A stretch of 29,073 nt of DNA from Spirochaetaceae bacterium (lineage in GTDB: Bacteria > Spirochaetota > Spirochaetia > Treponematales > Treponemataceae): the NCBI GenBank assembly GCA_031271875.1, contig JAISVD010000170.1:1-29073 (forward strand), in the 5' to 3' direction. Below, piece after piece: positions 1-7,902 of the stretch (the first letter of the stretch is position 1; the number at the start of each line of letters is the position of its first letter). The notes under the pieces are model-generated. The model searched no databases and was not told where the DNA came from. It saw only the letters and a program-made list of their open reading frames with translations. A program made the position numbers and the translations under genes.

Positions 1-601
1 CACCTGGCTTATCTCTTCCGGAACATCTGATATATGTATCGTCGATCCCGGCGGAAATCCTGATATGATTATAGCACGGATTGCCGCTCTGGAGAAAAAT
101 CCCGCAATGATTATCCTTACCCACGGCCATTTTGACCACCTTGGGGCGGTTCCGGCGCTTGCTGCCGCGTATAAGGGGCTTCCCGTATGGATACATGCCG
201 CCGATGCGGAATATCTGGGTGAAACGGGACTCCAGCGCCACCGGGAGGATTTTGAGCGGGTGGGTGCCGGGAAGCTGATGAATTCCTTCACTATGTCCCT
301 GCCGGAACCGGAGCGCCTTATCGCAGAAGGGGATACGTTTTTTGCGGAAAACGGTTCACTCTGGCAGGTGCTCCATACGCCGGGACACAGCCCCGGTTCG
401 GTGTGTCTGTACAATGAAGCGGAAAAAGTCCTGATCTCCGGGGACACACTGTTCAGAAACGGGATCGGGAGAACCGATCTGCGGGGCGGAAGTTCCGCCG
501 GACTGAACAGGAGTCTGGAAAGGCTCTCCCGGCTTGACGGAGCTGTCCGGGTGCTTCCGGGGCACGGAGGCGCCACATATATCAGGCAGGAACTGGGCTA
601 A
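1..601 (+). CDS. MBL-fold metallo-hydrolase (glyoxalase II-like), 5' truncated
   Basis: Zinc-dependent hydrolase of the metallo-beta-lactamase superfamily, glyoxalase II/YcbL-like branch. The reading frame is already open at base 2 and reads TWLISSGTSDICIVDPGGNP before the first internal ATG at 65, so the gene begins left of the window and that ATG is not the start. Visible metal-binding motifs are THGHFDHLG (HxHxDH), HTPGHSPGS, SGDTLF and the C-terminal LPGHGG; together they supply the usual ligands of a dinuclear zinc site. The protein is probably cytosolic. The real substrate (a glutathione or other thioester, or something else) cannot be told from sequence. It converges with the phosphate transporter gene on the other strand, with a short stem-loop between them. 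Confidence 0.9.
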   Translation, partial: TWLISSGTSDICIVDPGGNPDMIIARIAALEKNPAMIILTHGHFDHLGAVPALAAAYKGLPVWIHAADAEYLGETGLQRHREDFERVGAGKLMNSFTMSLPEPERLIAEGDTFFAENGSLWQVLHTPGHSPGSVCLYNEAEKVLISGDTLFRNGIGRTDLRGGSSAGLNRSLERLSRLDGAVRVLPGHGGATYIRQELG

Positions 602-605
602 CCAT

Positions 606-626
606 ATCCTGAGTGAACTTCAGGAT
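606..626. terminator. stem-loop between convergent genes
   Basis: The 7-bp arms ATCCTGA and TCAGGAT surround a 7-base loop, midway between the stops of two convergent genes. No U-tract follows on either strand, so it is either a weak bidirectional terminator or just a transcript-end hairpin. Confidence 0.4.
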
Positions 627-661
627 GTACCTACCGGCAGTTCTGTCCCCGGATGTCTTTC

Positions 662-2323
662 CTAGCGCGAATGGGCCAGAGACTCGGCGATATCAAAAGC
701 GTGATCGCCCATTCTTTCTATATGCCGGACGATATCGAGGTAGAGCAGTTCCGCCTTGACATCTGCCCCGGCTTTGAGACGTTTGCGGGCGACCTTTTTG
801 AGGTTCCTGCGGAAACGGTCGATCTCATCCTCGAAATTACGGGCGGTAACAAGCCCCTCGCTTGAAAGGTGGCTGTTTATGTGCTTCTTTATGAAGGCGA
901 GAAAGCGCTGTACCAGGTTTATATAGGGACAGAGGCGGTCAATATCGTCGTTCTGGAATTTCATCTTTTTTTCAATACTCCGATTCAGGAGAAGAGCTAC
1001 ACTGTAACAGCTGTCCGTTATGCTTTCAATGTCATCCACAATGTGGAGCATGACGGTGATGTTTTTCTTGGTTCTGTCCGACAGGGGCAATTCCGATGAG
1101 GAGAGAAGAAACTTTGAAAGCTCCTCCTGCATCTGGTCGGTGTACTCCTCAAGTTCCGCAAGTTTACTCAGCTGGGAGATAGTGGATTGTGTATCCTTAT
1201 CAGTGCCGAGACTGGACGTAAGGATATCGACCATCCGGGTGGCCACATCGGTCATATCGGAAAGTTCCTTTTCGGCCCTGATGATATAGGACTCGGCATT
1301 TTCCTTGATGCCCGGAGAACCAAAATCCAGCCGGTAAACCTCGGGGGTCTCATTCACTTCGGGTTTGATGATCCGTTCGGTGAGGGCGGCGAGCTGTTTG
1401 ACAAACGGCAGGAACAATATAGTACATAAAACGTTAAAAACCGTATGCAGCATGGCAATATGTGTCGTTATGGCGGCGTCCACAGGTCCCGGTATAAGAA
1501 CATCGACGAGCATGAGCAGAGGACGCAAGAATATGGCGGCAAGTATTGTCCCGATAACGTTGAAAAGGACGTGCACCAGCGCCGCCCGCCTGGCGTTGAC
1601 CTTCGTACCGATTGATGCGAGTACCGCATCTATTGTAGTTCCGACGTTACTGCCGAGTACCATCGCCGCAGAGAACTCCCAGGAGAGCAGCCCCCGGAAG
1701 GCCAGTGTTATGATAATCGCAGTGGAAGCGCTTGATGAGTGGATGATAACGGTTATCAGACAGCCCGCAAAAATACCGATAAGGGTACTCAGAGCCCCCC
1801 TGTCCGTAAATGCGGACAGGAAGGAGATCGTATCCGCATCGATTGCAGGCAGTGAATGGGAGAGCATATCCAGCCCCAGAAAAAGGAGGCCGAATCCCAT
1901 AATGGTCTCTCCGAGGCCCTGTTTTTTCCAGCTCCTTACAAAGGTAAGCAGAAATCCCAGCCCAAAGGCGGGTACGGCAAATGCGGTAAGGTTGAAATTA
2001 AACCCGATAAGGGAGACGATCCATGCTGTTATGGTGGTCCCGATATTTGCCCCAAAAATGACCCCGATGGACTGGGTAAGGGTGAGCAGACCGGCATTGA
2101 CAAAGGAAACGACCATTACGGTGGTCGCGCTGGATGACTGGATTATCATGGTTATAATCAGCCCGGTCAGAACCGCCAGGAAGCGGTTTCCGGTCATATA
2201 ACCCAGAACCTTGTGCAGCTTTTCTCCGGCCGTCTTCTGGATCCCGTCGCTCAACATCTTCATCCCGTACAGGAGAAACCCAAGACTGCCGATTATCTGA
2301 AAAACAATGGATACTACCGCCAT
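662..2323 (-). CDS. Na/Pi cotransporter family protein with PhoU-like C-terminal domain
   Basis: Predicted sodium-coupled phosphate transporter of the NptA/YjbB family, 553 aa, in the inner membrane. The N-terminal ~330 residues are strongly hydrophobic and contain the two inverted Na/Pi repeats with their diagnostic motifs: IIQSSSATT followed by GANIGTT, and VIIHSSSAST followed by GSNVGTT. From about residue 340 the protein becomes soluble, charged and helical, as in the PhoU-like cytoplasmic domain common in this family. The start at 2323 puts a hydrophobic helix at the N-terminus. It is transcribed alone and faces the lipoprotein gene divergently. YjbB-like members can export phosphate rather than import it, so direction is not inferred. 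Confidence 0.92.
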   Translation of the reverse strand: MAVVSIVFQIIGSLGFLLYGMKMLSDGIQKTAGEKLHKVLGYMTGNRFLAVLTGLIITMIIQSSSATTVMVVSFVNAGLLTLTQSIGVIFGANIGTTITAWIVSLIGFNFNLTAFAVPAFGLGFLLTFVRSWKKQGLGETIMGFGLLFLGLDMLSHSLPAIDADTISFLSAFTDRGALSTLIGIFAGCLITVIIHSSSASTAIIITLAFRGLLSWEFSAAMVLGSNVGTTIDAVLASIGTKVNARRAALVHVLFNVIGTILAAIFLRPLLMLVDVLIPGPVDAAITTHIAMLHTVFNVLCTILFLPFVKQLAALTERIIKPEVNETPEVYRLDFGSPGIKENAESYIIRAEKELSDMTDVATRMVDILTSSLGTDKDTQSTISQLSKLAELEEYTDQMQEELSKFLLSSSELPLSDRTKKNITVMLHIVDDIESITDSCYSVALLLNRSIEKKMKFQNDDIDRLCPYINLVQRFLAFIKKHINSHLSSEGLVTARNFEDEIDRFRRNLKKVARKRLKAGADVKAELLYLDIVRHIERMGDHAFDIAESLAHSR

Positions 2324-2387
2324 ATTTTCACCATATCAGAATAGAGAACTCTTTTCAACCGAGCGATTACATTGTACTATATGATAC

Positions 2388-3128
2388 ATGATGCGTATAT
2401 TCAGATATGTCTTTTTTCTGGGCATTGTTTTCTATCTGTTTTTCGTGACCGGGTGTTTTTCAGATACAGAAAAGAAAGAGATTGAGGTTCCTGTATCGGA
2501 GGAATCCGCCGCCAAACTGTGGGCGCCTTCAGAAAAGAAGGTCTGTGTGGTTTTTGGTCCCGGATATACTGAACCGGAGTTCACGGGAAAAGCGCTGGAA
2601 ATGCTTTCCGAACAGTTCGGGCTCGAAGCGGACGGCGGACTTATCAGGCCCCTCTATTACCCCGATGACTTTCTGTATTTCGGGATCGTCCGTATCTCAC
2701 GGCTGAGCGAACTTGCCTCGGATGCGGCGGTTACCGCAGTCATTACCATTGGCGGCCCCGAGGGTACTGCTCTGGGACTCTCATTGCTCCGGGCCCAGCG
2801 CAGTGATATCAGGATTATCTCCGCTTTTCCCCAGGATGATCCTGTTGCCATAGAGGGAACCTCCGCGATAGTTATCGATTTTGACCGTGGAGGGGATGAT
2901 CTCATAGCGGAAGAACAGGCCCTGAACGATCTTGACGCAGTACCGGATCTGCTCAGGTCCATGGCGGATATTGCTATTGCCGGGGATATACCCGTCATGG
3001 GGGAACCCCTGAGAGTGTTTGCGGCAGATCTGTTCGATCCCTGGACCGTACAGTTCTATATCGATCCTGAAACAGGTATGCGGTCCGGAAACCATTTCAT
3101 ACTGGCGCGTAAACAGGAATCTTCATGA
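2388..3128 (+). CDS. predicted lipoprotein of unknown function
   Basis: 246 aa. It begins with a short basic start, a hydrophobic segment (residues ~7-21) and the lipobox VTGC at about residues 20-23, so it is probably lipid-modified and surface- or periplasm-facing. The rest is soluble. Part of it, with alternating hydrophobic strands such as KVCVVFGPGY and AAVTAVITIGGPEGTALGLSLL, suggests an alpha/beta fold reminiscent of periplasmic binding or BMP-like proteins; I do not recognise the family. ATG codons at 2388 and 2391 are both possible starts, and neither has a visible Shine-Dalgarno. Its stop overlaps the start of the phosphoesterase gene (ATGA at 3125), so the two are translationally coupled. 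Confidence 0.8.
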   Translation: MMRIFRYVFFLGIVFYLFFVTGCFSDTEKKEIEVPVSEESAAKLWAPSEKKVCVVFGPGYTEPEFTGKALEMLSEQFGLEADGGLIRPLYYPDDFLYFGIVRISRLSELASDAAVTAVITIGGPEGTALGLSLLRAQRSDIRIISAFPQDDPVAIEGTSAIVIDFDRGGDDLIAEEQALNDLDAVPDLLRSMADIAIAGDIPVMGEPLRVFAADLFDPWTVQFYIDPETGMRSGNHFILARKQESS

Positions 3129-3823
3129 ACGCGCTCTGCCAGACTGAATCACTGCTTATAGGCGCCCCGGAGGCCGTAGAGGAGTTCGAAAAAAAGGAGT
3201 CCGTGCGTCTTTTGGTTGTTTCCGATACCCACGGAGAGGGGGAGCTTCTGGAAGCAATTATAAAAACATTCGGGCCGGAATGCGACGCCCTGTTCTTTGC
3301 GGGGGACGGGTGCTGGGATGTGGCGGCCTGTCTTGGAAAGGCGTATTCGAATGTGGCCCTGAAGGAGGCACTGCCTCCGGTACTTGCGCTTGTGCGGGGT
3401 AACGGCGATGAGGAGCAGTACCGTATCACCACGGGAACCCGGCAGAGTCAGGATGAACAGGACAGCCATCCGGGTTTTCCGGTTTTCTTCGCCGACAGGC
3501 AGATCGTGAAGGCCGCGGGACGGAAGATATTCCTGACCCACGGACACCGTCAGCGGGTCGAATACGGCATTGATTCTCTTGTGACCGCATCGGAAATGTT
3601 TGACTGCGATATGGTCTTTTTTGGCCACACCCACAGGCCCTGTGTGTATGAGGAAAAGATGTGCCTTCTGCTCAATCCCGGAAGCTGCGCCCGCCCGAGG
3701 GGAGAGATGCCTGCAACCTTCGCGGTCGTAGAGTACCCGAGTTTTGGGGAGCTGTACAATGTACAATTTTATGCAATAGACGAGAGTTTCGGAAAATACC
3801 GGTTTTCACGGTTCTGTTTCTAA
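3125..3823 (+). CDS. YfcE/MJ0936-type metallophosphoesterase
   Basis: Calcineurin-like phosphodiesterase, 232 aa. The full metal-site motif set is present in order: SDTHGE (DxH), AGDGCWD (GD), VRGNGDEE (GN-D), LTHGHR and FFGHTHRP. This is the small YfcE-like class, which binds two divalent metals and cleaves phosphodiesters; the biological substrate is unknown. About 30 residues precede the first motif, somewhat longer than the typical protein, so a later start is possible. The ATGA overlap with the upstream lipoprotein favours the start given. A copy of the palindromic repeat begins two bases after the stop codon and could end transcription. Confidence 0.88.
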   Translation: MNALCQTESLLIGAPEAVEEFEKKESVRLLVVSDTHGEGELLEAIIKTFGPECDALFFAGDGCWDVAACLGKAYSNVALKEALPPVLALVRGNGDEEQYRITTGTRQSQDEQDSHPGFPVFFADRQIVKAAGRKIFLTHGHRQRVEYGIDSLVTASEMFDCDMVFFGHTHRPCVYEEKMCLLLNPGSCARPRGEMPATFAVVEYPSFGELYNVQFYAIDESFGKYRFSRFCF

Positions 3824-3824
3824 A

Positions 3825-3864
3825 GGAAACACTGATTTATACATGAGCATAAATCAGTGTTCAC
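3825..3864. repeat. dispersed palindromic element, copy 1
   Basis: A perfect 13-bp inverted repeat (AACACTGATTTAT at 3828-3840 and its complement at 3849-3861) with an 8-base loop, flanked by GGA and CAC. The reverse complement of 12165-12205 matches it: the first 12 bases are identical, 19 of the last 20 match, and only the loop side differs. It starts right after the phosphoesterase stop and lies at the left edge of the PvuII-type island. It may also serve as a transcript-end hairpin. Confidence 0.75.
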
Positions 3865-3920
3865 CTCTTCAATCACCATAAGTATTCCGGAAAGTTCAAG
3901 TGGTATTTTTTGTGAATTGG

Positions 3921-4418
3921 TTAGAAAGGATACATTGAAAAATCAAAAATTATTTTTCCATTCCTTTCAACATATGAAAGTGGAATTTTAGGATTATTAA
4001 TATCTTTTCCTCCAGTATCATGCCACTTAGTTTCCCACATTGAATACCAATGCTCCATTGCTGATGATTCCAAGCGATAAATTTTTCGTAATTCTATCCC
4101 CTCGTAAACAGCAAATATCCAAGGAACTAATCGATATTTTGCGATTATAGCAGGATTCATATGATGATGTGTCGAAAAACTCTGGGTTAATAGTATATTG
4201 ACAGATTTTAGTTCATATTCTTGACCATCTTTATCAATTGCGTCATTTCCTTCACGACCAGGAAGTGCTTCTAATCCTGTAACGAGTAATATTTGCAAAA
4301 TCTTTCCGCCATTATCTTGGAAAATATCATTGATGCCATATTTTGCGGCCAATTTCTGATACCCTCTGATATAGGGGAATAATGCTTTCATTTCTTTTAA
4401 GTCTTTTGTTTCTTTCAT
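3921..4418 (-). CDS. PvuII-type type II restriction endonuclease
   Basis: 165 aa, recognisably an R.PvuII homologue, predicted to cut CAG^CTG. The segment GINDIFQDNGGK, the active-site block LPGREGNDAIDKDGQEYELK, the FSTHHHMNP block and KDINNPKIP all match the known enzyme as I remember it. Catalytic residues map to D59, E69 and K71 (D58, E68, K70 in R.PvuII). Recognition residues are also kept: D35, the H84-H86 triplet and N141-N142. Length is close to the 157-aa prototype. The start codon overlaps the stop of the controller gene by 4 bases, so R is co-transcribed with and coupled to C. The gene is much AT-richer than its chromosomal neighbours, indicating horizontal transfer. The protein looks intact. 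Confidence 0.95.
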   Translation of the reverse strand: MKETKDLKEMKALFPYIRGYQKLAAKYGINDIFQDNGGKILQILLVTGLEALPGREGNDAIDKDGQEYELKSVNILLTQSFSTHHHMNPAIIAKYRLVPWIFAVYEGIELRKIYRLESSAMEHWYSMWETKWHDTGGKDINNPKIPLSYVERNGKIIFDFSMYPF

Positions 4419-4627
4419 TTATTTTTCTTAAATAAATCGGTTATCGGTACTTCAAGGGCATTACAAATTTTCTCCATTACATCGATTGTTATATTTCGTT
4501 CACCCCGTTCTACAGAACCAATGTAAGTCCTATGTAATCCAGCCTTATCGGCAAGTTCTTCTTGAGAAAGATTATGCTCAATGCGTAATTTTCTCATATT
4601 ATTCGTAAATTTTTCCCTTAAATTCAC
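4415..4627 (-). CDS. C (controller) protein of the PvuII-type system
   Basis: About 70-aa helix-turn-helix regulator of the restriction-modification controller family (C.PvuII-like). The core HNLSQEELADKAGLHRTY followed by SVERGERNITID is a typical HTH_3 domain. These proteins activate, then repress, their own C-R operon, delaying the nuclease until the DNA is methylated. I place the start at the GTG of 4627 because AAAGG lies 8 bases upstream on this strand; an in-frame GTG at 4636 would lack that spacing and an ATG at 4597 would cut into the domain. Its operator is the pair of C-boxes at 4663-4686. It overlaps the nuclease gene by 4 bases. Confidence 0.9.
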   Translation of the reverse strand: MNLREKFTNNMRKLRIEHNLSQEELADKAGLHRTYIGSVERGERNITIDVMEKICNALEVPITDLFKKNK

Positions 4628-4650
4628 ACTTGACACCTTTAGAAAAGGAT

Positions 4651-4656
4651 ATTATC
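4651..4656 (-). promoter_or_regulatory. -10 box of the C-R promoter
   Basis: On the minus strand this reads GATAAT. It places a transcription start near 4644, followed by AAAGG and the GTG start at 4627. A good -35 is not visible, as is usual for promoters that need activation by a C protein. The proximal C-box lies just upstream of it, in the -35 region. Confidence 0.5.
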
Positions 4657-5739
4657 ATGAATACTATGAGTCTACAGACTATAAGTAGCATTTCGCAACA
4701 AAAGAGTACTAAAAAAGAGAACAAATCTGGGTATTTTTCATCATTGGGGGAAATGCTTCTTGGTGATTCGCTCGATGTATTAGCAAATATGGACGATAAT
4801 TCCATAGATTTGGTCATAACAAGCCCTCCTTTTGCCTTACAAAGGAAAAAAGAATATGGGAACAAGGAACAATATGAGTATGTTGAATGGTTATCACAAT
4901 TTGCCCATCTTGTATTTAGAAAATTAAAAGACTCTGGTAGTTTTGTTTTGGATTTAGGTGGAGCATATGAAAAAGGTGTGCCTGTACGAAGCCTTTACAA
5001 TTTTAGAGTACCACTGAAACTTTGCGATGATCTTGGCTTCTTTCTGGCAGAAGAATTTTTCTGGTATAATCCCTCAAAGTTGCCAAGTCCTATTGAGTGG
5101 GTAAACAAAAGGAAAATCAGGGCAAAAGATGCTGTAAATACTGTATGGTGGTTTTCAAAAACAGAATGGCCAAAGGCAAATATAAAGAATGTTCTCACGC
5201 CTTATAGTGACAGGATGAAAAAATTACTTGAAAATCCAGAGAAATATTATAAACCAAAAGACAGACCTTCAGGCCATTCAATTTCAGAGACATTTTCTAA
5301 TGATAATGGAGGAGCAATACCATCTAATTTATTACAAATTTCCAACTCTGAATCAAATAGTTTATATTTGAGACAATGCAAATTATTAAATATCAAAGGA
5401 CATCCTGCCAGATTCCCAGAAAAGTTACCGGAATTTTTTATAAAAATGCTTACAGATGAAAATGATCTGGTAGTTGATATATTCGGTGGATCAAATACAA
5501 CTGGATTTGTTGCCGAAAAATTAAACAGGAAATGGATTTCTATTGAGCAATCAATAGAATATGTTGCTTCTTCTGTTCTACGCTTTATTCCAGATGATAT
5601 TTCAGAAGATAAATTATTAAATATTTATAGCGAAATAGTTGATTTTGGATATATTAATTTAATTTCAGAAAATATTCAAAATAATTTATTTGGCTTTATT
5701 TCCAGATCTCCTTCACCCACATTGTCAGCCGGGATGTAA
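4657..5739 (+). CDS. PvuII-type N4-cytosine DNA methyltransferase
   Basis: About 360 aa, M.PvuII homologue predicted to methylate the internal cytosine of CAGCTG (m4C) and protect the host from the neighbouring nuclease. It has the permuted beta-class order: catalytic motif IV TSPPFALQRKKEYGN near residue 52, and the AdoMet motif DIFGGSNTTG near residue 280. Long stretches match M.PvuII as remembered, for example SPIEWVNKRKI, DAVNTVWWFSKTEWP and LLQISNSESN. ATG 4657 is chosen over an upstream in-frame TTG because AAGG lies 8 bases before it. The C-boxes of the divergent C gene fall within codons 3-10. The last ~20 residues run past the remembered M.PvuII end, and the final bases look GC-richer, possibly host-derived. 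Confidence 0.95.
   Translation: MNTMSLQTISSISQQKSTKKENKSGYFSSLGEMLLGDSLDVLANMDDNSIDLVITSPPFALQRKKEYGNKEQYEYVEWLSQFAHLVFRKLKDSGSFVLDLGGAYEKGVPVRSLYNFRVPLKLCDDLGFFLAEEFFWYNPSKLPSPIEWVNKRKIRAKDAVNTVWWFSKTEWPKANIKNVLTPYSDRMKKLLENPEKYYKPKDRPSGHSISETFSNDNGGAIPSNLLQISNSESNSLYLRQCKLLNIKGHPARFPEKLPEFFIKMLTDENDLVVDIFGGSNTTGFVAEKLNRKWISIEQSIEYVASSVLRFIPDDISEDKLLNIYSEIVDFGYINLISENIQNNLFGFISRSPSPTLSAGM
4663..4686. promoter_or_regulatory. tandem C-boxes (C-protein operator)
   Basis: Two 9-base boxes, ACTATGAGT (4663-4671) and ACTATAAGT (4678-4686), sit 6 bases apart (15 bp start to start). On the minus strand they read ACTTATAGT and ACTCATAGT, matching the known C-protein consensus in which ACTTATAGTC-like palindromes occur as a pair (for example Esp1396I). 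The proximal box adjoins the -35 region of the C promoter and the distal box lies further upstream, the usual repress/activate layout. Both boxes are also coding sequence of the methyltransferase. Confidence 0.75.
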
Positions 5740-5772
5740 AGCGAAATACTAAAACGTTTCTGAAACCGTTAT

Positions 5773-6525
5773 TCAAGCAAGGGCCATTACCTTGCCGAGG
5801 AAATCCCTGGTTCGGGGATTTTCGGGCCGGGTGAATATCTTTTCCGGCGTACCCTGCTCCGTTATTACCCCTTCATCCATGAACAGAATACGGCTCCCCA
5901 CCTCACGGGCAAAACGCATCTCGTGGGTAACCACAGCCATGGTCATGCCTTCAGAGGCAAGCCCATGGATTACCGAAAGCACTTCGCCTACCATCTCCGG
6001 GTCAAGGGCGGACGTGGGTTCATCAAAGAGCATCACCTGGGGCTGCATCGCCAGGGCGCGGACAATGGCTATGCGCTGTTTCTGCCCGCCCGACAGCTGG
6101 GGCGGATAGGTATGCGCCTTGTCGGTAAGGCCCACCCGTTCCAGAAGTTCCATGGCGCGTTTGCAGGCTTCCGGTTTGGGCAGTTTTTTAACACGCACCG
6201 GCGCGAGAGTAATATTTTCGAGGACGGTTTTATGGGGAAACAGATTGAAATGCTGGAACACCATCCCCATTTCACTGCGGTAACGGTTGATGTTCTTTTC
6301 CCGCCTCCATTTGCCGATATGCGCCGCGGTGATCTCCTCGCCGTTAAAGAAAATCTTTCCGGAGGTGGGTTCTTCCAGCAGATTGAGACAGCGCAGGAAG
6401 GTGCTTTTTCCGCTCCCCGAGGGGCCGATGATAACAACGACTTCCCCTTTTTCAATGTGTTCATCGATTCCCCGGAGAACATGCAGATGACCGAAATTCT
6501 TGGTGAGTCCCTGTATACTAATCAT
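5773..6525 (-). CDS. polar amino-acid ABC transporter, ATP-binding protein (GlnQ/HisP type)
   Basis: 250-aa ATPase of a polar amino-acid importer. Walker A is GPSGSGKST (residues 34-42), the signature LSGGQ is at 144-148 and Walker B VMLFDEP at 164-170, followed by the H-loop VVTHEM. Length and the sequence DEPTSALDPEMV fit the GlnQ/ArtP/HisP group. The start at 6525 is supported by GGAGG upstream; the frame stays open to 6606 but that part lies inside the permease gene. It overlaps the permease gene by 8 bases, so the two form an operon. No substrate-binding protein is encoded beside them, so the transported amino acid is unknown. Confidence 0.93.
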   Translation of the reverse strand: MISIQGLTKNFGHLHVLRGIDEHIEKGEVVVIIGPSGSGKSTFLRCLNLLEEPTSGKIFFNGEEITAAHIGKWRREKNINRYRSEMGMVFQHFNLFPHKTVLENITLAPVRVKKLPKPEACKRAMELLERVGLTDKAHTYPPQLSGGQKQRIAIVRALAMQPQVMLFDEPTSALDPEMVGEVLSVIHGLASEGMTMAVVTHEMRFAREVGSRILFMDEGVITEQGTPEKIFTRPENPRTRDFLGKVMALA

Positions 6526-7210
6526 CTTTACGCATCCTCCGTTCAATATGCGCGAGCAGTTTTGACAGCGGGAAGGTAAGCAGAAAATACACCACCGCCG
6601 CCACAAGAAGAGGCTCGAACGGCTGAAAGGTGTTGCCCCGGACCGTATTCGCCTTGTACATCAGGTCAGCGATGCCGATTATGGAGACGATGGACGATTC
6701 CTTGATGACCACAACGAATTCATTGCCAAGCGCGGGAAGGACGTTTCTGATCGCCTGGGGAATGATGATATGCCTGAGGGACGCGCCGTATGAGAGTCCC
6801 AGGCTCCGGCCCGCTTCCATCTGTCCCCGGTCAACGGACTGTATCCCGGAACGAAATATCTCACAGACATAGGCTGCGGAGTTTATCCCCATGGTGATCA
6901 CTCCGGCCATAAAATCGGCAAAGTTGATCCCCAGAATTCCGCTGAGGAGAGGCACATCAGGAAACCTGATACCCACGGCCTGGAGTCCGTAATAGATAAT
7001 GAACAGCTGTACCAGCAGCGGTGTTCCCCTGATAAATTCAACATAAGCTGTACCGGCAAAACGGAGCAGACCGTTTTTACTTATGCGGCAGACCGCGAGT
7101 ATAAGACCAATGAGTGTCCCAAAAACAACCGCAGTGACGGCGAGCATTATAGTGTTTTTGGCGCCTACGAGGTAAAAGGACCAGTATCTTTCAAGGAATG
7201 TAAAATTCAC
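6518..7210 (-). CDS. polar amino-acid ABC transporter permease (GlnP/HisM type)
   Basis: 230-aa inner-membrane permease. An N-terminal transmembrane segment follows MNFTFLERYWSFYL. The FIRGTPLLVQLF block typical of this family follows, and the EAA-type coupling loop EAGRSLGLSYGASLRHIIIPQAIRN is near residues 142-166. The C-terminus is hydrophobic and ends in basic residues. The start is GTG at 7210; no Shine-Dalgarno precedes it, and a TATACA box lies only a few bases upstream, so the message could be nearly leaderless. It is the first gene of the two-gene unit with the ATPase. The periplasmic binding subunit must be encoded elsewhere or be shared. Confidence 0.92.
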   Translation of the reverse strand: MNFTFLERYWSFYLVGAKNTIMLAVTAVVFGTLIGLILAVCRISKNGLLRFAGTAYVEFIRGTPLLVQLFIIYYGLQAVGIRFPDVPLLSGILGINFADFMAGVITMGINSAAYVCEIFRSGIQSVDRGQMEAGRSLGLSYGASLRHIIIPQAIRNVLPALGNEFVVVIKESSIVSIIGIADLMYKANTVRGNTFQPFEPLLVAAVVYFLLTFPLSKLLAHIERRMRKDD

Positions 7211-7349
7211 TGTATCAGTGTATACCAGAGCGGGAAAACTGGCAATTATTTTTTGGGGAATTCCGGCGGTATGGGAATAAAAATGTTCAATGGATGGCTT
7301 AACGTATTCTTATTACTGATATTCAAAATACCATTTTATTATGTATATA

Positions 7350-7393
7350 ATAAAGCGAGGTGTATTATACAAATATAATACACCCCGCTTTAT
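7350..7393 (-). terminator. strong hairpin after the TRL gene
   Basis: The 18-bp stem (ATAAAGCG, one A/C mismatch, then GGTGTATTAT) with a 6-base loop lies just downstream of the TRL stop on the minus strand. On that strand the stem is followed by an AT-rich tail, not a clean T-run. It probably ends the TRL transcript. Confidence 0.65.
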
Positions 7394-7401
7394 CCAAGGG
7401 C

Positions 7402-7689
7402 TTACTCTCCTGTTACAGTTACCTCATACGTTATCCAAAGACCAAGAATTCCAAGCTTTCTGGTAAAGTCAACGGTTGAAATAGTCGTAATACCGCCATT
7501 TTTTGCAGCGGTTTGTATCCCGGCATCCGCACTCCCAAACATACCAAACCAGATTTTTCCCGATGCTTGTCCCACTTTGCTGCCAATCGGGTTAGTCGTT
7601 GCAGCCACCGGACTGGTTACCGTGGCACAACTGACAGTCAGAAAACAGATAACGGCAAGAACCGCTATCTTTGCAACACATTTTCTCAT
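7402..7689 (-). CDS. TRL-like family lipoprotein
   Basis: 95-aa precursor. A basic start (MRKCVAKI) is followed by a hydrophobic segment and the lipobox TVSC, so the mature protein of about 75 residues is expected to be lipid-anchored. The mature part, with NPIGSKVGQASGKIWFGMFG and the C-terminal LGILGLWITYEVTVTGE, matches the small TRL family (named for tRNA-associated loci) as I remember it; its function is unknown. The start at 7689 is set by GGGAGAG upstream and by the signal peptide; the frame stays open to 7803 but that part covers the promoter. No tRNA gene is seen nearby. It is a single-gene transcript with its own promoter and hairpin. Confidence 0.85.
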   Translation of the reverse strand: MRKCVAKIAVLAVICFLTVSCATVTSPVAATTNPIGSKVGQASGKIWFGMFGSADAGIQTAAKNGGITTISTVDFTRKLGILGLWITYEVTVTGE

Positions 7690-7736
7690 GAAAATTCTCT
7701 CCCTTCTTTTTTGATGTCCTGCGACAATCTGTATAT

Positions 7737-7765
7737 TGTATATTGTAAAAAAGTCATTTTGTAAA
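7737..7765 (-). promoter_or_regulatory. sigma-70-type promoter of the TRL gene
   Basis: On the minus strand TTTACA (7760-7765) and TATACA (7737-7742) are separated by exactly 17 bases. A leader of about 40 bases follows, with a good Shine-Dalgarno. Confidence 0.6.
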
Positions 7766-7843
7766 GTATTTAGTGACAAATATAGTGTATACTTGTCAAA
7801 CATTTTTTCTGGTATTCCGGTATATGGGATGATACGGATAAAA

Positions 7844-7891
7844 AACCTCTGAAGGACAGATGCGGGGGCGCAGAGTTGTCCTTCAGGGGTT
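7844..7891 (-). terminator. rho-independent terminator of feoB
   Basis: The 15-bp arms (AACCCCTGAAGGACA on the minus strand, one G-T pair) are separated by an 18-base loop and followed on the minus strand by a run of six T. It starts 12 bases after the feoB stop. Confidence 0.85.
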
Positions 7892-7902
7892 GGTATTATC
7901 TG

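Noticed and set aside
1365..2201. 278-codon plus-strand frame
   Set aside because: Antisense to the Na/Pi cotransporter gene; serine/isoleucine/arginine-rich shadow with no motif or ribosome site.
4599..4865. 88-codon minus-strand frame upstream of the C gene
   Set aside because: Antisense to the start of the PvuII-type methyltransferase and shifted relative to the C gene; a shadow.
5923..6579. 218-codon plus-strand frame
   Set aside because: Antisense to the ABC ATPase gene, which has all its motifs.
7402..7803. tRNA gene next to the TRL gene
   Set aside because: The family name suggests a tRNA neighbour, but no T-loop (GTTCGANTC) or cloverleaf was found around it.
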